Below are positions 18,862 to 28,974 of a stretch of DNA of 64,000 nucleotides, in pieces (positions within the stretch are counted from its first letter, which is position 1; every line of letters begins with the position of its first letter). A program made the position numbers and the translations under genes. The notes beneath the pieces are model-generated. The model saw only the letters and a program-made list of their open reading frames with translations. It was not told where the DNA came from and made no database searches. This DNA is from AC-69 sp963751665 (lineage in GTDB: Bacteria; Actinomycetota; UBA4738; HRBIN12). The DNA is taken from NCBI GenBank assembly GCA_963751665.1, contig CAVVVF010000001.1, positions 434,001-498,000 of the forward strand. The letters run 5' to 3'.

Positions 18862-19905
18862 TCAGGCCGCCATGATCACCCGTCCGGCCCGGGTCACCAG
18901 CTTCAGGTCGCCGAGCGCCGTGAGGTCCTCGCGGGGATCGCCGGCCAGCGCGATGAGGTCGGCCGGAGCGCCGGGCTCGAGCGGCCCGGCCACCAGAGCT
19001 TCGAGGATCTCGTCCGGGGTCATGCCCACGGTCTCGCGGAGCAAGCAGGACCTCCCGGACGTCGATCCCCGGCGGGATGGCTCCGTTGCCGAGGTCCGTC
19101 CCGTAGACGACCGTGCCGCCTGCCGCCCGGAACCGGGCCATGTTGTCGGCCGCCGTCCGAAGCTCCGCCGTGACCTTGCCGTAGCTCCAGATGTCGAGCG
19201 TCGAGACGATCCGCATGGCCTTCGCCGCCGCCTCGAGCACCGCCTCGGAGAGCCGTTCGCTCCACGGGCAGTGGGCGAACTCGTTCACGCCGGCGCCCAG
19301 CGGCCCGCTCGGCCTGTCCCTTGCCCTGCACGTGGGCGGTCACCGGAAGCCCTCGCTCCCGCCGCGGACTGGACGATCGCCGCGAGCTCGCCGTCGGTCG
19401 GGGTGGGCCCGGCCTCGGCGTTCAGCGACACCTTGATGGCCGCGGCCCCCCGGTCGGCCAGGGCCACGACGGCCTTGGCAGCCTCCTCGGCTCCCCGGAT
19501 CTCCAGCCCGGTCCCCGGTGGGGCCCATCGGTCGTTGGTCGGGTAGCCGCCGGGTGCGGTGAGCATGGGGCCGGCCGCCCGGATCAGCGGCCCGTTGAAC
19601 GCGGGAAGCTCCGATGCATCGGCCAGCGGGAAGATGACGTCGGGCGGCCACGCCAGATCGCGCACCGCGGTCACCCCGCCGAGGAGCACGGCGCCGGGGT
19701 CGGCCAGGCCGATGTGGACGTGGCGATCGGCCGCCGCCGGCATGAGGAACCCATCCACCTCGAGCTCGTCGTCCGCCTCGGGGGCCAGCCGGGCCGATCC
19801 CACCCACTCGATCCGGCCCCCGTCGCAGACCACGCTCACCCCGTCGAGGACCTTGCCCGGGCCCAGCCACGCCAGCGGGGCGCGGACGGCGAGTGTCGGA
19901 CTCAG
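18862..19905 (-). CDS. Amidohydrolase-family protein, frameshifted
   Basis: Metal-dependent hydrolase of the imidazolonepropionase-like group. The N-terminal metal motif is ADRHVHIGLAD, preceded by a beta-strand region (VVCDGGRIEWVGSARL). The Lys likely to be carboxylated is in AAIKVSLNAEAG, and downstream are VTAHVQGKGQ, NEFAHCPW and VVYGTDLGNG. The C-terminus PADLIALAGDPREDLTALGDL is typical. Frame changes near 19345, 19290 and 19043 split it into four open frames. The start is probably near the uvrB stop, where a CTG (19905) overlaps it, or GTG 19839. Substrate is unknown. Confidence 0.75.
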
Positions 19906-21918
19906 GTGCCGACCCCCGCCTGGCGCAGGGCCTTCAGCTCCTTGCGGAGGTCGACGACCTCGTCCCGGAGCCGGGCCGCGTACTCGAACCGGAGCTCCTT
20001 GGCCGCCTGGTGCATCTCCTCCTCCAGGCTCTGGATGAGGCGCTCGAGCTCCTCGGTCGGCATCTCCACCCGCTCGCGGCGCCGCCGCCCGCGCTCGGGC
20101 GACGCCGCCTTCCCGCTGTCGAGCGACATCGACAGCAGGATGTCCGACACCTTCTTGCGGATCGACTGGGGGTCGATGCCGTGCTCACGGTTGAACGCCA
20201 TCTGGATCTTGCGCCGCCGCTGGGTCTCGGAGATGGCCGCCTTCATCGAGTCGGTGACCTCGTCCGCGTACATCAGGACCGTGCCGTCCACGTTGCGGGC
20301 CGCCCGGCCGATGGTCTGGATGAGCGAGGTGTCCGACCGGAGGAACCCCTCCTTGTCGGCGTCGAGGATGGCCACCAGCGAGACCTCGGGGAGGTCGAGC
20401 CCTTCCCGCAGCAGGTTGATCCCGACCAGCACGTCGAACTCCCCCAGCCGGAGGTCGCGGAGGATCTCGATCCGATGCAGCGTGTCGATCTCCGAGTGCA
20501 GGTACCGAACCCGGATGCCCATCTCCATCAGGTAGTCCGTGAGGTCCTCGGCCATCTTCTTCGTCAGCGTGGTCACTAGGACCCGCTGGCCCGCCTCGGC
20601 CCGCTTGCGGATCTCCTCGATGAGGTCGTCCACCTGGCCCCGCGTGGGCCGGATCTCGACCTCCGGATCGATCAGCCCGGTGGGCCGGACGATCTGCTGC
20701 ACGACCCGCTTGGACGTCCGGAGCTCGTAGGCGCTGGGCGTCGCCGACATGAAGACGGTCTGCCGGACCTTCTTGACGAACTCGTCGAACCGGAGCGGCC
20801 GGTTGTCCAGGGCCGACGGCAGCCGGAACCCGAACTCGACGAGGGTCTCCTTCCGGGTCTTGTCGCCCTCGTACATCCCGTGGATCTGGGGCACGGTAAC
20901 GTGGGACTCGTCGATCACACAGAGCCAGTCCTCGGGGAAGTAGTCGAGCAGCGTGTACGGGGCCTCGCCGGGCTGCCGGCCGTCGATGTGCCTGGAGTAG
21001 TTCTCGATCCCCGAGCAGAACCCCACCTCCCGCAGCATCTCCAGGTCGTAGTTCGACCGCATCCGCAGGCGCTCCGCCTCGAGCAGCTTGCCCTGCGACT
21101 CCAGCTGGCCCAGCCGCTCCTTCAGCTCCTCCTCGATGCCCACGATGGCCCGCTGCATCCGCTGGTCGCGAGGCCACGTAGTGGGTGGCCGGATAGATCC
21201 ACACCTCCGACAGCTCGCCCAGGACCTCGCCGGTCAGCGGGTCGAACCGGGTGATCCGCTCGATGTCGTCGCCCCAGAACTCGACGCGGATGGCGGTCTC
21301 CTCGTAGGCCGGGAAGACCTCGAGCGTGTCGCCCTGAACCCGGAACTTGCCCCGGACGAAGTTCACCTGGTTCCGCTCGTACATGATCTTGACCAGGCGC
21401 TTGATGGCGAAGTCCCGATCGATCGCCACGCCCTTGTGCAGCCGCAGGACCTGGCCCATGTACTCCTCGGGTGTGCCAAGGCCGTAGATGCAGGACACGG
21501 AGGCCACGATCAGGACGTCCTTCCGGGTGAGCAGCGCGCTGGTGGCCGAGTGGCGGAGCCGGTCGATCTCGTCGTTGATCGAGGAGTCCTTCTCGATGTA
21601 CGTGTCGGTCTGGGGGACGTAGGCCTCGGGCTGGTAGTAGTCGTAGTAGCTGACGAAGTACTCGACCGCGTTCTCCGGGAAGAACTCGCGGAACTCGTTG
21701 GCCAGCTGCGCCCCCAGCGACTTGTTGGGGGCGATCACCAGCGTGGGCTTCTGGACCCGCTCGATCACCTGGGCGATGGTGAAGGTCTTCCCGGTCCCGG
21801 TTGCCCCCAGCAACGTCAGGTAGCCTTCCCCGGCCAGGACGCCCCGGGCCAGGTCCTCCACGGCGGCCGGCTGGTCGCCGGCGGGCTCGAACTCCGCGTG
21901 GATCTTGAACGGGGGCAT
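19902..21918 (-). CDS. uvrB: Excinuclease ABC subunit B, one frameshift
   Basis: Damage-verifying helicase-like subunit of nucleotide excision repair. The ATG at 21918 gives MPPFKIHAEFEPAGDQPAAV. Walker A is LLGATGTGKTF, the DNA-gripping beta-hairpin is YYDYYQPEAYVPQ, and DEAD-like and helicase motifs are VIDESHVT and IGRAARN. The C-terminal UVR motif that binds UvrC reads RLIQSLEEEMHQAAKELRF. The frame changes near 21165, between THYVAS and MQRAIVGIEEEL; with that single correction the protein has about 672 residues, the family length. Confidence 0.93.
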
Positions 21919-21961
21919 GCCTGGGATTGTAGGGGTCCCCGCCGATACCCCCGCTCAGCGC

Positions 21962-22720
21962 CTACATCCGGCCGGCGTCGATGATGCTCTGGAGGAATCG
22001 CCGGGTCCGCTCCTCCCGGGGCTCCGAGAAGATCCGCTCCGGCGGGCCCTCCTCCAGGATCCGGCCGGCGTCCAGGAAGCACACCCGCGGGCGATGTCGC
22101 GGGCGAAGCCCATCTCGTGGGTGGCGATGACCATGGTCATGCCACCGGCCGCCAGCTCGCGGATCACGTTCAGGACCTCGGCCACCAGCTCGGGGTCCAG
22201 GGCGCTCGTGACCTCGTCGAGCAGCATGATGTCGGGCTGCATGGCCAGGGCCCGGACGATGGCCACGCGTTGCTGTTGGCCGCCCGGACAGCCGGTCGGG
22301 GTACTCGTCCCGCTTGTCGGCCAGGCCGAACCGCTCCAGCAGCTCGAGGGCCCGGGCCTGCGCCTCCGTCCTGCGACATGCCCAGCGCCTTCCATGGGGC
22401 GCGAGCGTGACGTTTCGGAGCACGGTCATGTGGGGGAACAGGTTGAACGCCTGGAACACGATGCCGATGTGCCGTCGGATCCGGTTCACGTCGACGCCCG
22501 GGGCCGTGATCTCCTCGCCTCGGACGGTGATCCGCCCGGCGTCCACCGGCTCGAGCAGGTTGACGCACCGGAGCATGGTGGACTTCCCCGACCCGGAGGC
22601 CCCGATCAGGCAGATCACCTCGTGGTCCGCGACGGACAGGTCGATCCCCTTCAGGACCTCGAGCTTGCCGAAGGACTTGTGGACCCCGTCCAGGCGAAGC
22701 GCCTCGCCGTTGCGGCTCAC
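21962..22720 (-). CDS. Polar amino-acid ABC transporter ATP-binding protein (GlnQ type), frameshifted
   Basis: ATPase of an amino-acid importer, about 250 residues. It starts at GTG 22720, overlapping the permease stop (GTGA). Walker A is IGASGSGKST, the Q-loop is FQAFNLFPHMTVL, and the Walker B region LLDEVTSALDPELVAEVL is in another frame. Frame changes lie near 22385-22370, 22285 and 22090, and the last re-enters the original frame for the C-terminus (DAGRILEEGPPERIF). Motifs are those of the GlnQ/HisP group. It is the third gene of a binding protein-permease-ATPase operon. Confidence 0.85.
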   Translation of the reverse strand: MSRNGEALRLDGVHKSFGKLEVLKGIDLSVADHEVICLIGASGSGKSTMLRCVNLLEPVDAGRITVRGEEITAPGVDVNRIRRHIGIVFQAFNLFPHMTVLRNVTLAPHGRRWACRRTEAQARALELLERFGLADKRDEYPDRLSGRPTATRGHRPGPGHAARHHAARRGHERPGPRAGGRGPERDPRAGGRWHDHGHRHPRDGLRPRHRPRVCFLDAGRILEEGPPERIFSEPREERTRRFLQSIIDAGRM

Positions 22721-23615
22721 GCCGCCGCCCCCGCCTGCCGCCGCCTGCGGTCCCGGGCGATCAGCCGTCGGTGAACCGCGCCAGCGGGATCGTGACCACC
22801 ACGAACAACAGCGCCGCGGCCAGGTACGGGGTGAAGTTGAACGTGGCCGAGCTGTCGATCTGGGCGGTCCGGAACGCCTCGACGACGCCGATCGAGGCGA
22901 CGAGGGCGGTGTCCTTCTGCAGCCCGATGAAGTCGTTCAGGAGCGGCGGGATGACCCGCCGCACGGCCTGGGGGATGACCACGAACCGGAGCGTCTGCCA
23001 CCGCGACAGGCCGAGCGACCGGGCCGCCGCGGTCTGGCTGGGGTGCACCGACTCGATCCCCGCCCGGTAGACCTCGGCCACGTACGCGGAGTAGACGAGG
23101 ACCAGGGCCACGACCGCCCAGATGAACGGCGACTGTCGGCACGCCGCGAAGCTGGAGGGCCGGCGCCCCGAACCCCAGGATGTAGATCACCAGGATCGTG
23201 GGGATGCCGCGGAACAGGTCCGTGTAGACGACGGCCAGCACCCGGATGGGGAAGAAGACCGGGCCGGGCAGGCTCCGCAGGACCGCGATGAACAGCGCCA
23301 GCACCAGGATCAACGACCTCGGCGATCAGGAAGAGCTTCATGTTCAGGACGAACGCCCGGCCGATCCCGGGGAGGTCCTCCCGGAACCGCTCGCCGTTGA
23401 AGAAGGAGTCGCTTGACCTCCGGCCAGCCCGGCGAGTTCACGACCACGAGGACCAGCGCGGTAAAGAAGACGATCGTGCTGACCATCGCCACCAGCACGG
23501 CCCTGCGTCCCTCGGGGCGGGCCCGCCCGGTCCCCAGGATCCGGGACCCGCGGCCTTCCCGCTCGTCCTCGATGGGAAGCCGGTCGCCGGGACCGGGGGG
23601 CTGACCGCCGCTCAC
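22717..23615 (-). CDS. Polar amino-acid ABC transporter permease (HisM/GlnP type), frameshifted
   Basis: Membrane subunit of the importer, about 300 residues. The start is probably GTG 23615. A first helix is visible as AMVSTIVFFTALVLVVVNS. The conserved core is in pieces: VVYTDLFRGIPTILVIYIL, then SAYVAEVYRAGIESVHPSQ followed by AARSLGLSRWQTLRFVVIP, the EAA loop of the family. Frame changes lie near 23405, 23320, 23145 and 22765; the last fits one missing C/G before RLIARDRRR. It would be intact apart from these single-base shifts. Confidence 0.83.
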
Positions 23616-23639
23616 CGGCGACCTCCGGTGGCCGGGCGA

Positions 23640-24541
23640 CTAGGACGGGCGATGGTCGAGGTAGGTCAGCGCCTTCAGCCATTTGGCCTGGATGGCGTCC
23701 AGGGTGCCCGTCCGACTTCAGGTCCGCGATGGCCTGGTTGACGCAGCCCACCAGGGCGTTGCCCTTCTCGAACACCATCCCGAAGTGCTCCTGCGTCGCC
23801 GATGGTCGGGAATTGGCCGACCACGGTCCCGTGCGGGACCTCGCCGATGAGGACGATGACGTAGGCGGTCGGTGCGTCCACGACGAACCCGTCGATCTGC
23901 CCGCGTTCAGCGCGGCGATGACGTCGTTCGAGTTGTCGTAGACGCTTGGCTGCTGTCCGGCGTGATGTTGTCGACGATGTAGCTGTAGCTCGTGGTCCCG
24001 ATCTGTGCGCCCAGCTTGTAGTACTTCAGGTCGGCGAGCGTCGTCGCCCTGGTGATGGGCGTCCCTTGCTTGCGACCAGGGCCTGCTGGACGTCGTAGTA
24101 GCCGTCGCTGAAGTCCACCGCCTGGGCCCGCTACGGCCGAGTACGAGACCTGGCCGATGGAGAAGTCGAAGTCCTTGGGGCCCGGCTTGTAGGACTGGTT
24201 GAAGTTGACGGCGACCCACGTCACCTGGTCGTGCGTGAAGCCCAGCTCGGCCGCCACCGCGTAGGCGACCGCGCTCTCGAACCCCTCGCCGCTGTACGGG
24301 TCCCCCGTGCCGTTGTTCGGGTTCGCCTTCCAGGCGACCCGGGCTGGCTGGCCTTTCCGCCGAACCACGGGGCGAAGGCCGGGTTGTCGGTGGCGATCGT
24401 GAGCTTGCCCTGGTTCACGTAGGTGGCGTGCTTGGCGCAGAACGGCGTGGCCGGGCCGAGCCCCGGCGCCCGGCTGGACCACGGGGTTCTCCGGCGCACA
24501 GGCCGCGGCCAGCGCAGCCCGAACGACGGCCATCTCCGCAC
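23640..24541 (-). CDS. Polar amino-acid ABC transporter substrate-binding lipoprotein (SBP family 3), frameshifted
   Basis: Extracytoplasmic receptor of the importer. The N-terminus has a lipobox-like ALAAAC about 12 residues after an ATG at 24533; GTG 24541 is an alternative in a shifted frame. Family 3 hallmarks are KLTIATDNPAFAPWF, YSGEGFESAVAYAVAAELG, IGTTSYSYI and the C-terminal VNQAIADLKSDG. At least five frame changes occur, among them near 24340, 24130, 24070, 23900 and 23710. The stop at 23640-23642 ends LDHRPS. The ligand is likely a polar or charged amino acid, by family only. Confidence 0.8.
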
Positions 24542-24573
24542 CAGGACCCCGCGTTCCCGCGGATCGCTCGCGC

Positions 24574-25360
24574 CTACACCTCACTTTTTCGGTTCCCAGT
24601 GAAGAACCGGGCCGCCAGGATGAGCCCGGCCAGTCCCCAGATGGCCACGACCAGCACGTCGCGCCACAGGAACTCGAAGCCGGCGCGCCGTAGAACCCGG
24701 CCCGCATGGCGTCGGCGAAGTGCTTCACGGGGAAGACCTTGGCCGACCGTCCTGATCCACTCGGGGGTGTCGTCCCCGAACGGGATGAAGATGCCGGACA
24801 GGAACAGCAGCGGCAGGATGATGGCGTTCACGATCGGCGGTGCCGCGTCGGCGTTGGGGACGATCGCGGTGAGTCGCGAGGCCCAAGAGCGGCGAAGCTC
24901 ATCGCGCCCACCAGCACGACGGCGATGAACTCCAGGAGCAGGACCCCGGTCGGCACGTCCGCGCTGTAGAAGACGACGCCGAACGCGGACGTGATGGTCA
25001 CCAGGAGGATGGCGATGATCAGGACGTGCAGCACCCGTCCGCCCAGGTAGGCCCAGCCCGGCAGGGGCGTCCCCTTGTTCGCTTCAGGATCCCGGCGTCG
25101 CGCTGGAACACCACGCTGATCGCGATGTTCGTGTAGCACGCCGTGATCACGGCGAACGCCGACATGGCGGCGACGTAGTACGTCGATTGCTTGATGACGA
25201 CCCCCGGCGCGACCTCGATGGTCCCGCTTCCGAGCAGCGAGGTGAAGATCACCAGGAACATCAGCGGGAAGGCGAAGGTGAAGAAGGCCGAGGCCGGGTT
25301 TCGCCAGAAAGCCTTGTTCGTGTACCGCACCTGTCGGAGGGCTAGGGCAACGTCGCTCAC
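24574..25360 (-). CDS. ABC-2 type exporter permease, frameshifted
   Basis: Membrane subunit of an ABC-2 exporter, about 262 residues. It starts at GTG 25360 (MSDVALALRQVRYTNKAFWR), overlapping the ATPase stop. Helices include FFTFAFPLMFLVIFTSLLG, HVLIIAILLVTITSAFGVV, the conserved family stretch AIILPLLFLSGIFIPFGD, and a last helix before the basic tail FFTGNRKSEV. Frame changes lie near 25085, 24885, 24745 and 24690. Such pairs export drugs, lipids or polysaccharides; the substrate is not evident. Confidence 0.82.
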
Positions 25361-26262
25361 TCCGCACCCGCCTCCCCGCCGGTCAGCTCGAGGTAGATGT
25401 CCTCGAGCGTCGGACGGTAGACCTCGAGCGCCTCGAGCTCGACGCCACGGTCGAGCGCCCAGCCGGTGAGCTCGTGCAGGACCTTCGTCGGATGCTCGGT
25501 TCGAAGCTCCAGCGTGCCGTCACCGAGCGGGACCTGGCCAAGCGATGGGAGCCCCTCCCCGTCCTCAACTCGGAACCGGATCACGGTCTGCGCCGTGTCG
25601 CGGCCACCGATGGTCGCCGGCGGGCCCTCGGCCACGATCACGCCCTTGGCGATCACGGCGACGCGCTTCGCCAGGTACTGGGCCTCGTCCATGTAGTGCG
25701 TGGTCAGGAACACCGTCTTTCCCAGCGAGATGAGGTTCCGGACGATCTGCCAGGCGTTCCGACGGGCGCTGGGGTCGAATCCCGTGGTCGGCTCGTCCAG
25801 GAACAGCAGCTCGGGGTCGCCGGCCAGGGCGATGGCCACGTCGAGGCGGCGCTGTTGGCCTCCCGAGAGCTTGTTCACCCTGGCGTCTCGCTTCTCCTTC
25901 AGCCCGACCACCTCGATGACCTCGTCGACGGGCCGGGGGTGGGGGTAGTACCCGCGGTACATGTCGATGGTCTCGCGGACCGTGAGGAACGGGTCCACGC
26001 CGGTGGACTGGAGGACGATCCCGATGCGCGCCTTCGTCGCCCGGTCCAGCTTGGCCGGGTCCCGCCCCAAGACCGAGGCCTCGCCCCCGGTGCGCTGCCG
26101 GTAGCCCTCCAGGATCTCCACGGTGGTCGTCTTGCCCGCGCCGTTCGGGCCGAGCAGCGCGAAGACCTCCCCCTGCTCCACCGTCAGGTCGATGCCCCGA
26201 ACGGCCTCGACGTCCCCGTACGACTTTCGGAGGCCGCGGACCTGGATGACCGGCTCAGCCAT
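25357..26262 (-). CDS. ABC transporter ATP-binding protein for the ABC-2 exporter
   Basis: Intact ATPase of 301 residues starting at ATG 26262 (MAEPVIQVRGLRKSYGD); the open frame upstream is not part of it. Walker A is LLGPNGAGKTT, the Q-loop is VLQSTGVDPFLTVRE, the signature is LSGGQQRRLDV and Walker B is LLFLDEPTTGFDP. The C-terminal 80 residues form the usual regulatory extension of DrrA/NatA-like proteins (YRPTLEDIYLELTGGEAG). It is followed by its permease with a GTGA overlap. Confidence 0.95.
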   Translation of the reverse strand: MAEPVIQVRGLRKSYGDVEAVRGIDLTVEQGEVFALLGPNGAGKTTTVEILEGYRQRTGGEASVLGRDPAKLDRATKARIGIVLQSTGVDPFLTVRETIDMYRGYYPHPRPVDEVIEVVGLKEKRDARVNKLSGGQQRRLDVAIALAGDPELLFLDEPTTGFDPSARRNAWQIVRNLISLGKTVFLTTHYMDEAQYLAKRVAVIAKGVIVAEGPPATIGGRDTAQTVIRFRVEDGEGLPSLGQVPLGDGTLELRTEHPTKVLHELTGWALDRGVELEALEVYRPTLEDIYLELTGGEAGAE

Positions 26263-26276
26263 GGGCGATGAGCCTA

Positions 26277-27260
26277 TCAAGGCGCGGGCTCGACCACGTA
26301 CCCCTGTCGCTTGTCCACCACGTTCAACAGCGGCTCCCCTGCCACGAACCTCCGGAGGTTGTCGACGAACAACCGAACCACCGCCTCGAGCCATCCCTCG
26401 AAGTCGCCGGACATGTGGGGGGACACGATCGTGTTGGGCAACTCCCAGAACGGGCTGTCGGGAGGAAGCGGCTCTCGCTCGAACACGTCGAGGGCGGCGC
26501 CGGCGATGCGCGCACCGCGGAGGGCCTCGATCAACGCGGCTTCGTCCACCGTGGCGCCCCGGCCGACGTTGATGAACCGAGCACTCCGTCGCATCGACTC
26601 GAACACGGGGGCGTCGAAGAGATGACGGGTCGCCGGCGTGGCGGGCAGGGCGTTCACCACGTAGTCGGCCCACCCTACGGCCTCGGCCAGAGCGTCCGTC
26701 CCCGCGATCGCTCCGAAGACGTCGTCACCCGCCCTGGCCGTCCGCCCCACCCCCCGGACCTCCATCCCCAGGTCCCGCCCGGCGCGGCCGATGGCCCTGC
26801 CGATGGGGCCCACCCCCGCGACCAGCAGCCGCTTGCCGGCCAACACCTCCGTCTGCCGGTGCCGCCACTCCCGGTTCCGCTGGCCCTCGATGACGCCGAG
26901 GAGGCCCTTGGCGAAGGCCAGCATCAGCCCCACCACGTATTCCGCGATGGGCTGGTCGAAGACACCGCGAGCGTTCGTCACCGCCACGTCGCTCTCGACC
27001 AGCTCGGGGAACAGCAGCCAGTCCACGCCGTCGGACGCAGATTGGATCCACCGGAGGCGCGCGGCCTTGGGCCACACCTCCGGGAGCAGCTCGCGAACCG
27101 ACCGCCAGGCGAAGACGGCGTCGGCGGCGGCGATGGCCTCGGCCAGCGCCGGCGCCGACTCCGCGTACGACAGGTCGGCCATCGCCGCCGCCTCCTCGAT
27201 CCCCGGCGGCGGCTCCTCAGCCGATGCGCCCATCACCACGATCTTCCGCCGCTCGCTCAA
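26277..27260 (-). CDS. D-2-hydroxyacid dehydrogenase family protein
   Basis: NAD(P)-dependent oxidoreductase of 327 residues. I choose TTG 27260, whose overlap with the upstream stop (TTGA) matches the coupling seen throughout the window. The Rossmann motif reads VAGVGPIGRAIGRA, the catalytic Arg is in INVGRGATVDE, the Glu in FEREPLP and the His in IVSPHMSGD. Motif wording fits phosphoglycerate/glyoxylate reductase-like members. The substrate is unknown, and the upstream neighbours (DUF2203, HAD) do not define it. Confidence 0.9.
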   Translation of the reverse strand: MSERRKIVVMGASAEEPPPGIEEAAAMADLSYAESAPALAEAIAAADAVFAWRSVRELLPEVWPKAARLRWIQSASDGVDWLLFPELVESDVAVTNARGVFDQPIAEYVVGLMLAFAKGLLGVIEGQRNREWRHRQTEVLAGKRLLVAGVGPIGRAIGRAGRDLGMEVRGVGRTARAGDDVFGAIAGTDALAEAVGWADYVVNALPATPATRHLFDAPVFESMRRSARFINVGRGATVDEAALIEALRGARIAGAALDVFEREPLPPDSPFWELPNTIVSPHMSGDFEGWLEAVVRLFVDNLRRFVAGEPLLNVVDKRQGYVVEPAP

Positions 27261-27631
27261 AGCGGCATCCTCCCGGCGAAGCCCGACCCCAGGTCGTGCC
27301 AGTGGGACACGCGGTCCTCCCCCAGGCGCCAGCACAGGTAGACCCTGCGGCCGTCCCGCTCTCCGGGGAAGTCGACCAGGCCGGTCTCGGGGTCGCGCAG
27401 GAGGATGTCCTGCTCGGCCAGGCCCTCGATGTCGGCCTTCAGCGAGGCCGTGGCCTCCCAGTAGTCCTTGCCCTCGTGGCCGCCTCCGTCCGCGGCCACC
27501 TGTCCACGGATCCGTTCGGCGGCCCGCAGGATGACCTGCCGGTTCGCTCGCACGCGCGCGAGGACGACCCGGAGCTCGGGAAGCGAGGCGTCGGCCTCCT
27601 CGACCGTGTAGGTGCGCTCGACGTCCATCAC
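27257..27631 (-). CDS. DUF2203 family protein
   Basis: A 124-residue soluble protein that begins MMDVERTYTVEEADASLPEL, the hallmark opening of DUF2203. The ending PETGLVDFPGERDGRRVYL and CWRLGEDRVSHWHDL is the family C-terminus. Function is unknown in the literature I can recall. The start is either GTG 27631, which overlaps the HAD stop, or ATG 27628. It is translationally coupled on both sides. Confidence 0.88.
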   Translation of the reverse strand: MMDVERTYTVEEADASLPELRVVLARVRANRQVILRAAERIRGQVAADGGGHEGKDYWEATASLKADIEGLAEQDILLRDPETGLVDFPGERDGRRVYLCWRLGEDRVSHWHDLGSGFAGRMPL

Positions 27632-28326
27632 AGCCCCAGCGCCGCGGGAAGCTCGTCGAGCGTGGTGATCCTGGCCGCGCTGGCTTCGGGGAATCGCTCC
27701 CGCCGGTCGAGCAGGACGGGGAACATGCCGGCCGCGGCGGCCGGGTCGACGTCGAACTCCGGGTTGTCCCCGACGTAAGCCGATCGCTCGGGCGTGACGT
27801 TCGCCCGTTCCATCGCCAGCTCGAAGATGCGGATATCAGGCTTCTCCAGGCCCTCGACCCCGGAGATCACCCGGACCTCGAAGAACTCGGTCACGCCGAG
27901 CTGGTCCAGCAGACGCTCCAGCCACTCCTCGAAGTTCGACACCACGCCGAGCTTCAGGCCGGCATCGCGGAGCTTGCCGAGCACCGGGACGACGTCGTCG
28001 AAGAGCGAATAGTTGGCCACGTCGGTGAACTCGCGATACACGGTGTCGATCAGGCCGTCCGAGTCGGGGATCCCGGTCTCTCGGAAGAAGATGCCGTAGA
28101 CGTCGTGCCAGAACCGCCGGGACTTCTCGGGGGTGGTCGTCCACAGCTCGTTGTTCTTGGCCGCCTTCCGGAACCGGTCGAACACCACGTGGATCCGGTC
28201 CCGGATGGTCTCCGGTCCCACGTCGAAGCCCTCGCGCCGGAGGATCTGCGAGAACAGGTCCGGGAACGTGGGGTGCGGGTGGACCAATGTCTCCCCGGCG
28301 TCGAAGAAGACCGCCTCGAACCTCAC
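27628..28326 (-). CDS. HAD-superfamily hydrolase
   Basis: Phosphatase-like protein of 232 residues. Motif I reads FFDAGETLVHP, where the nucleophile Asp is followed by AG instead of the usual xD, as in the HDHD3-like subgroup. Motif II is GVVSNFEEW, motif III the Lys in LEKPDIRIF, and motif IV is YVGDNPEFDVDPAAAAG. A helical cap lies between motifs I and II. Substrate unknown. It stands upstream of DUF2203 and downstream of coaE. Confidence 0.9.
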   Translation of the reverse strand: MRFEAVFFDAGETLVHPHPTFPDLFSQILRREGFDVGPETIRDRIHVVFDRFRKAAKNNELWTTTPEKSRRFWHDVYGIFFRETGIPDSDGLIDTVYREFTDVANYSLFDDVVPVLGKLRDAGLKLGVVSNFEEWLERLLDQLGVTEFFEVRVISGVEGLEKPDIRIFELAMERANVTPERSAYVGDNPEFDVDPAAAAGMFPVLLDRRERFPEASAARITTLDELPAALGL

Positions 28327-28354
28327 GGGCCCGATGATAGCGACCGGCCCCGGC

Positions 28355-28966
28355 TCACCTCGCGCCGGACCTGGCCCGGGCCTCCAGGTCGCGCCACAGC
28401 CGGTCGACCTGGCCCTCGAGGTCCTCGAGCGTTCCCTCGTTGTCCACCAGGACGTCGGCCACCTCGGCCTTGGCCTCCAGCGGCAGCTGCGCGTCGATCC
28501 GGGCCTGGACGGCCCGTTCCGGCATGCCCCGATCGCGCATCAGCCGTTCGATCTGGGTGGCGACGGGAGCCGACACCACGATGAGGAGATCGAAAGCGGT
28601 ATGCATCCCCGTCTCGACCAACAGGGGCGCGCTGAACACCACGACCCGGTCGGAGTCGCGGTACTCCTCGCATCCCTCGGCGAACATCCGCCTGACCTCG
28701 GGGTGCACGATGGCCTCCAGGTCTCGGCGGGCTGCCGGATCGGCGAAGACGATGCTGGCGAGCGCCTCCCGGTCCAGTCCGCCCCCGGGGGCCAGCACGT
28801 TGGGACCGAACCGCTCGACGACCTTCTCGAACCCGGGGGTCCCGGGCGCCACCGCCTGGCGGGCCAGGACATCGGCGTCGAAGACGACGGCGCCGCGCTT
28901 CTCCAGCATCCTGGCGACGGTGGACTTGCCGGACCCGATCCCGCCGGTGAGGCCGACGAGCAGCAT
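28355..28966 (-). CDS. coaE: Dephospho-CoA kinase
   Basis: Last step of coenzyme A synthesis: phosphorylation of the ribose 3'-OH. The 203-residue protein begins MLLVGLTGGIGSGKST, with the P-loop at residues 8-16. FDADVLARQAV and the lid-region segment RLMRDRGMPERAVQARI are CoaE hallmarks. It follows rpsA by eight bases, a pairing conserved in Actinomycetota. Intact. Confidence 0.96.
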   Translation of the reverse strand: MLLVGLTGGIGSGKSTVARMLEKRGAVVFDADVLARQAVAPGTPGFEKVVERFGPNVLAPGGGLDREALASIVFADPAARRDLEAIVHPEVRRMFAEGCEEYRDSDRVVVFSAPLLVETGMHTAFDLLIVVSAPVATQIERLMRDRGMPERAVQARIDAQLPLEAKAEVADVLVDNEGTLEDLEGQVDRLWRDLEARARSGAR

Positions 28967-28974
28967 CGGAGGGG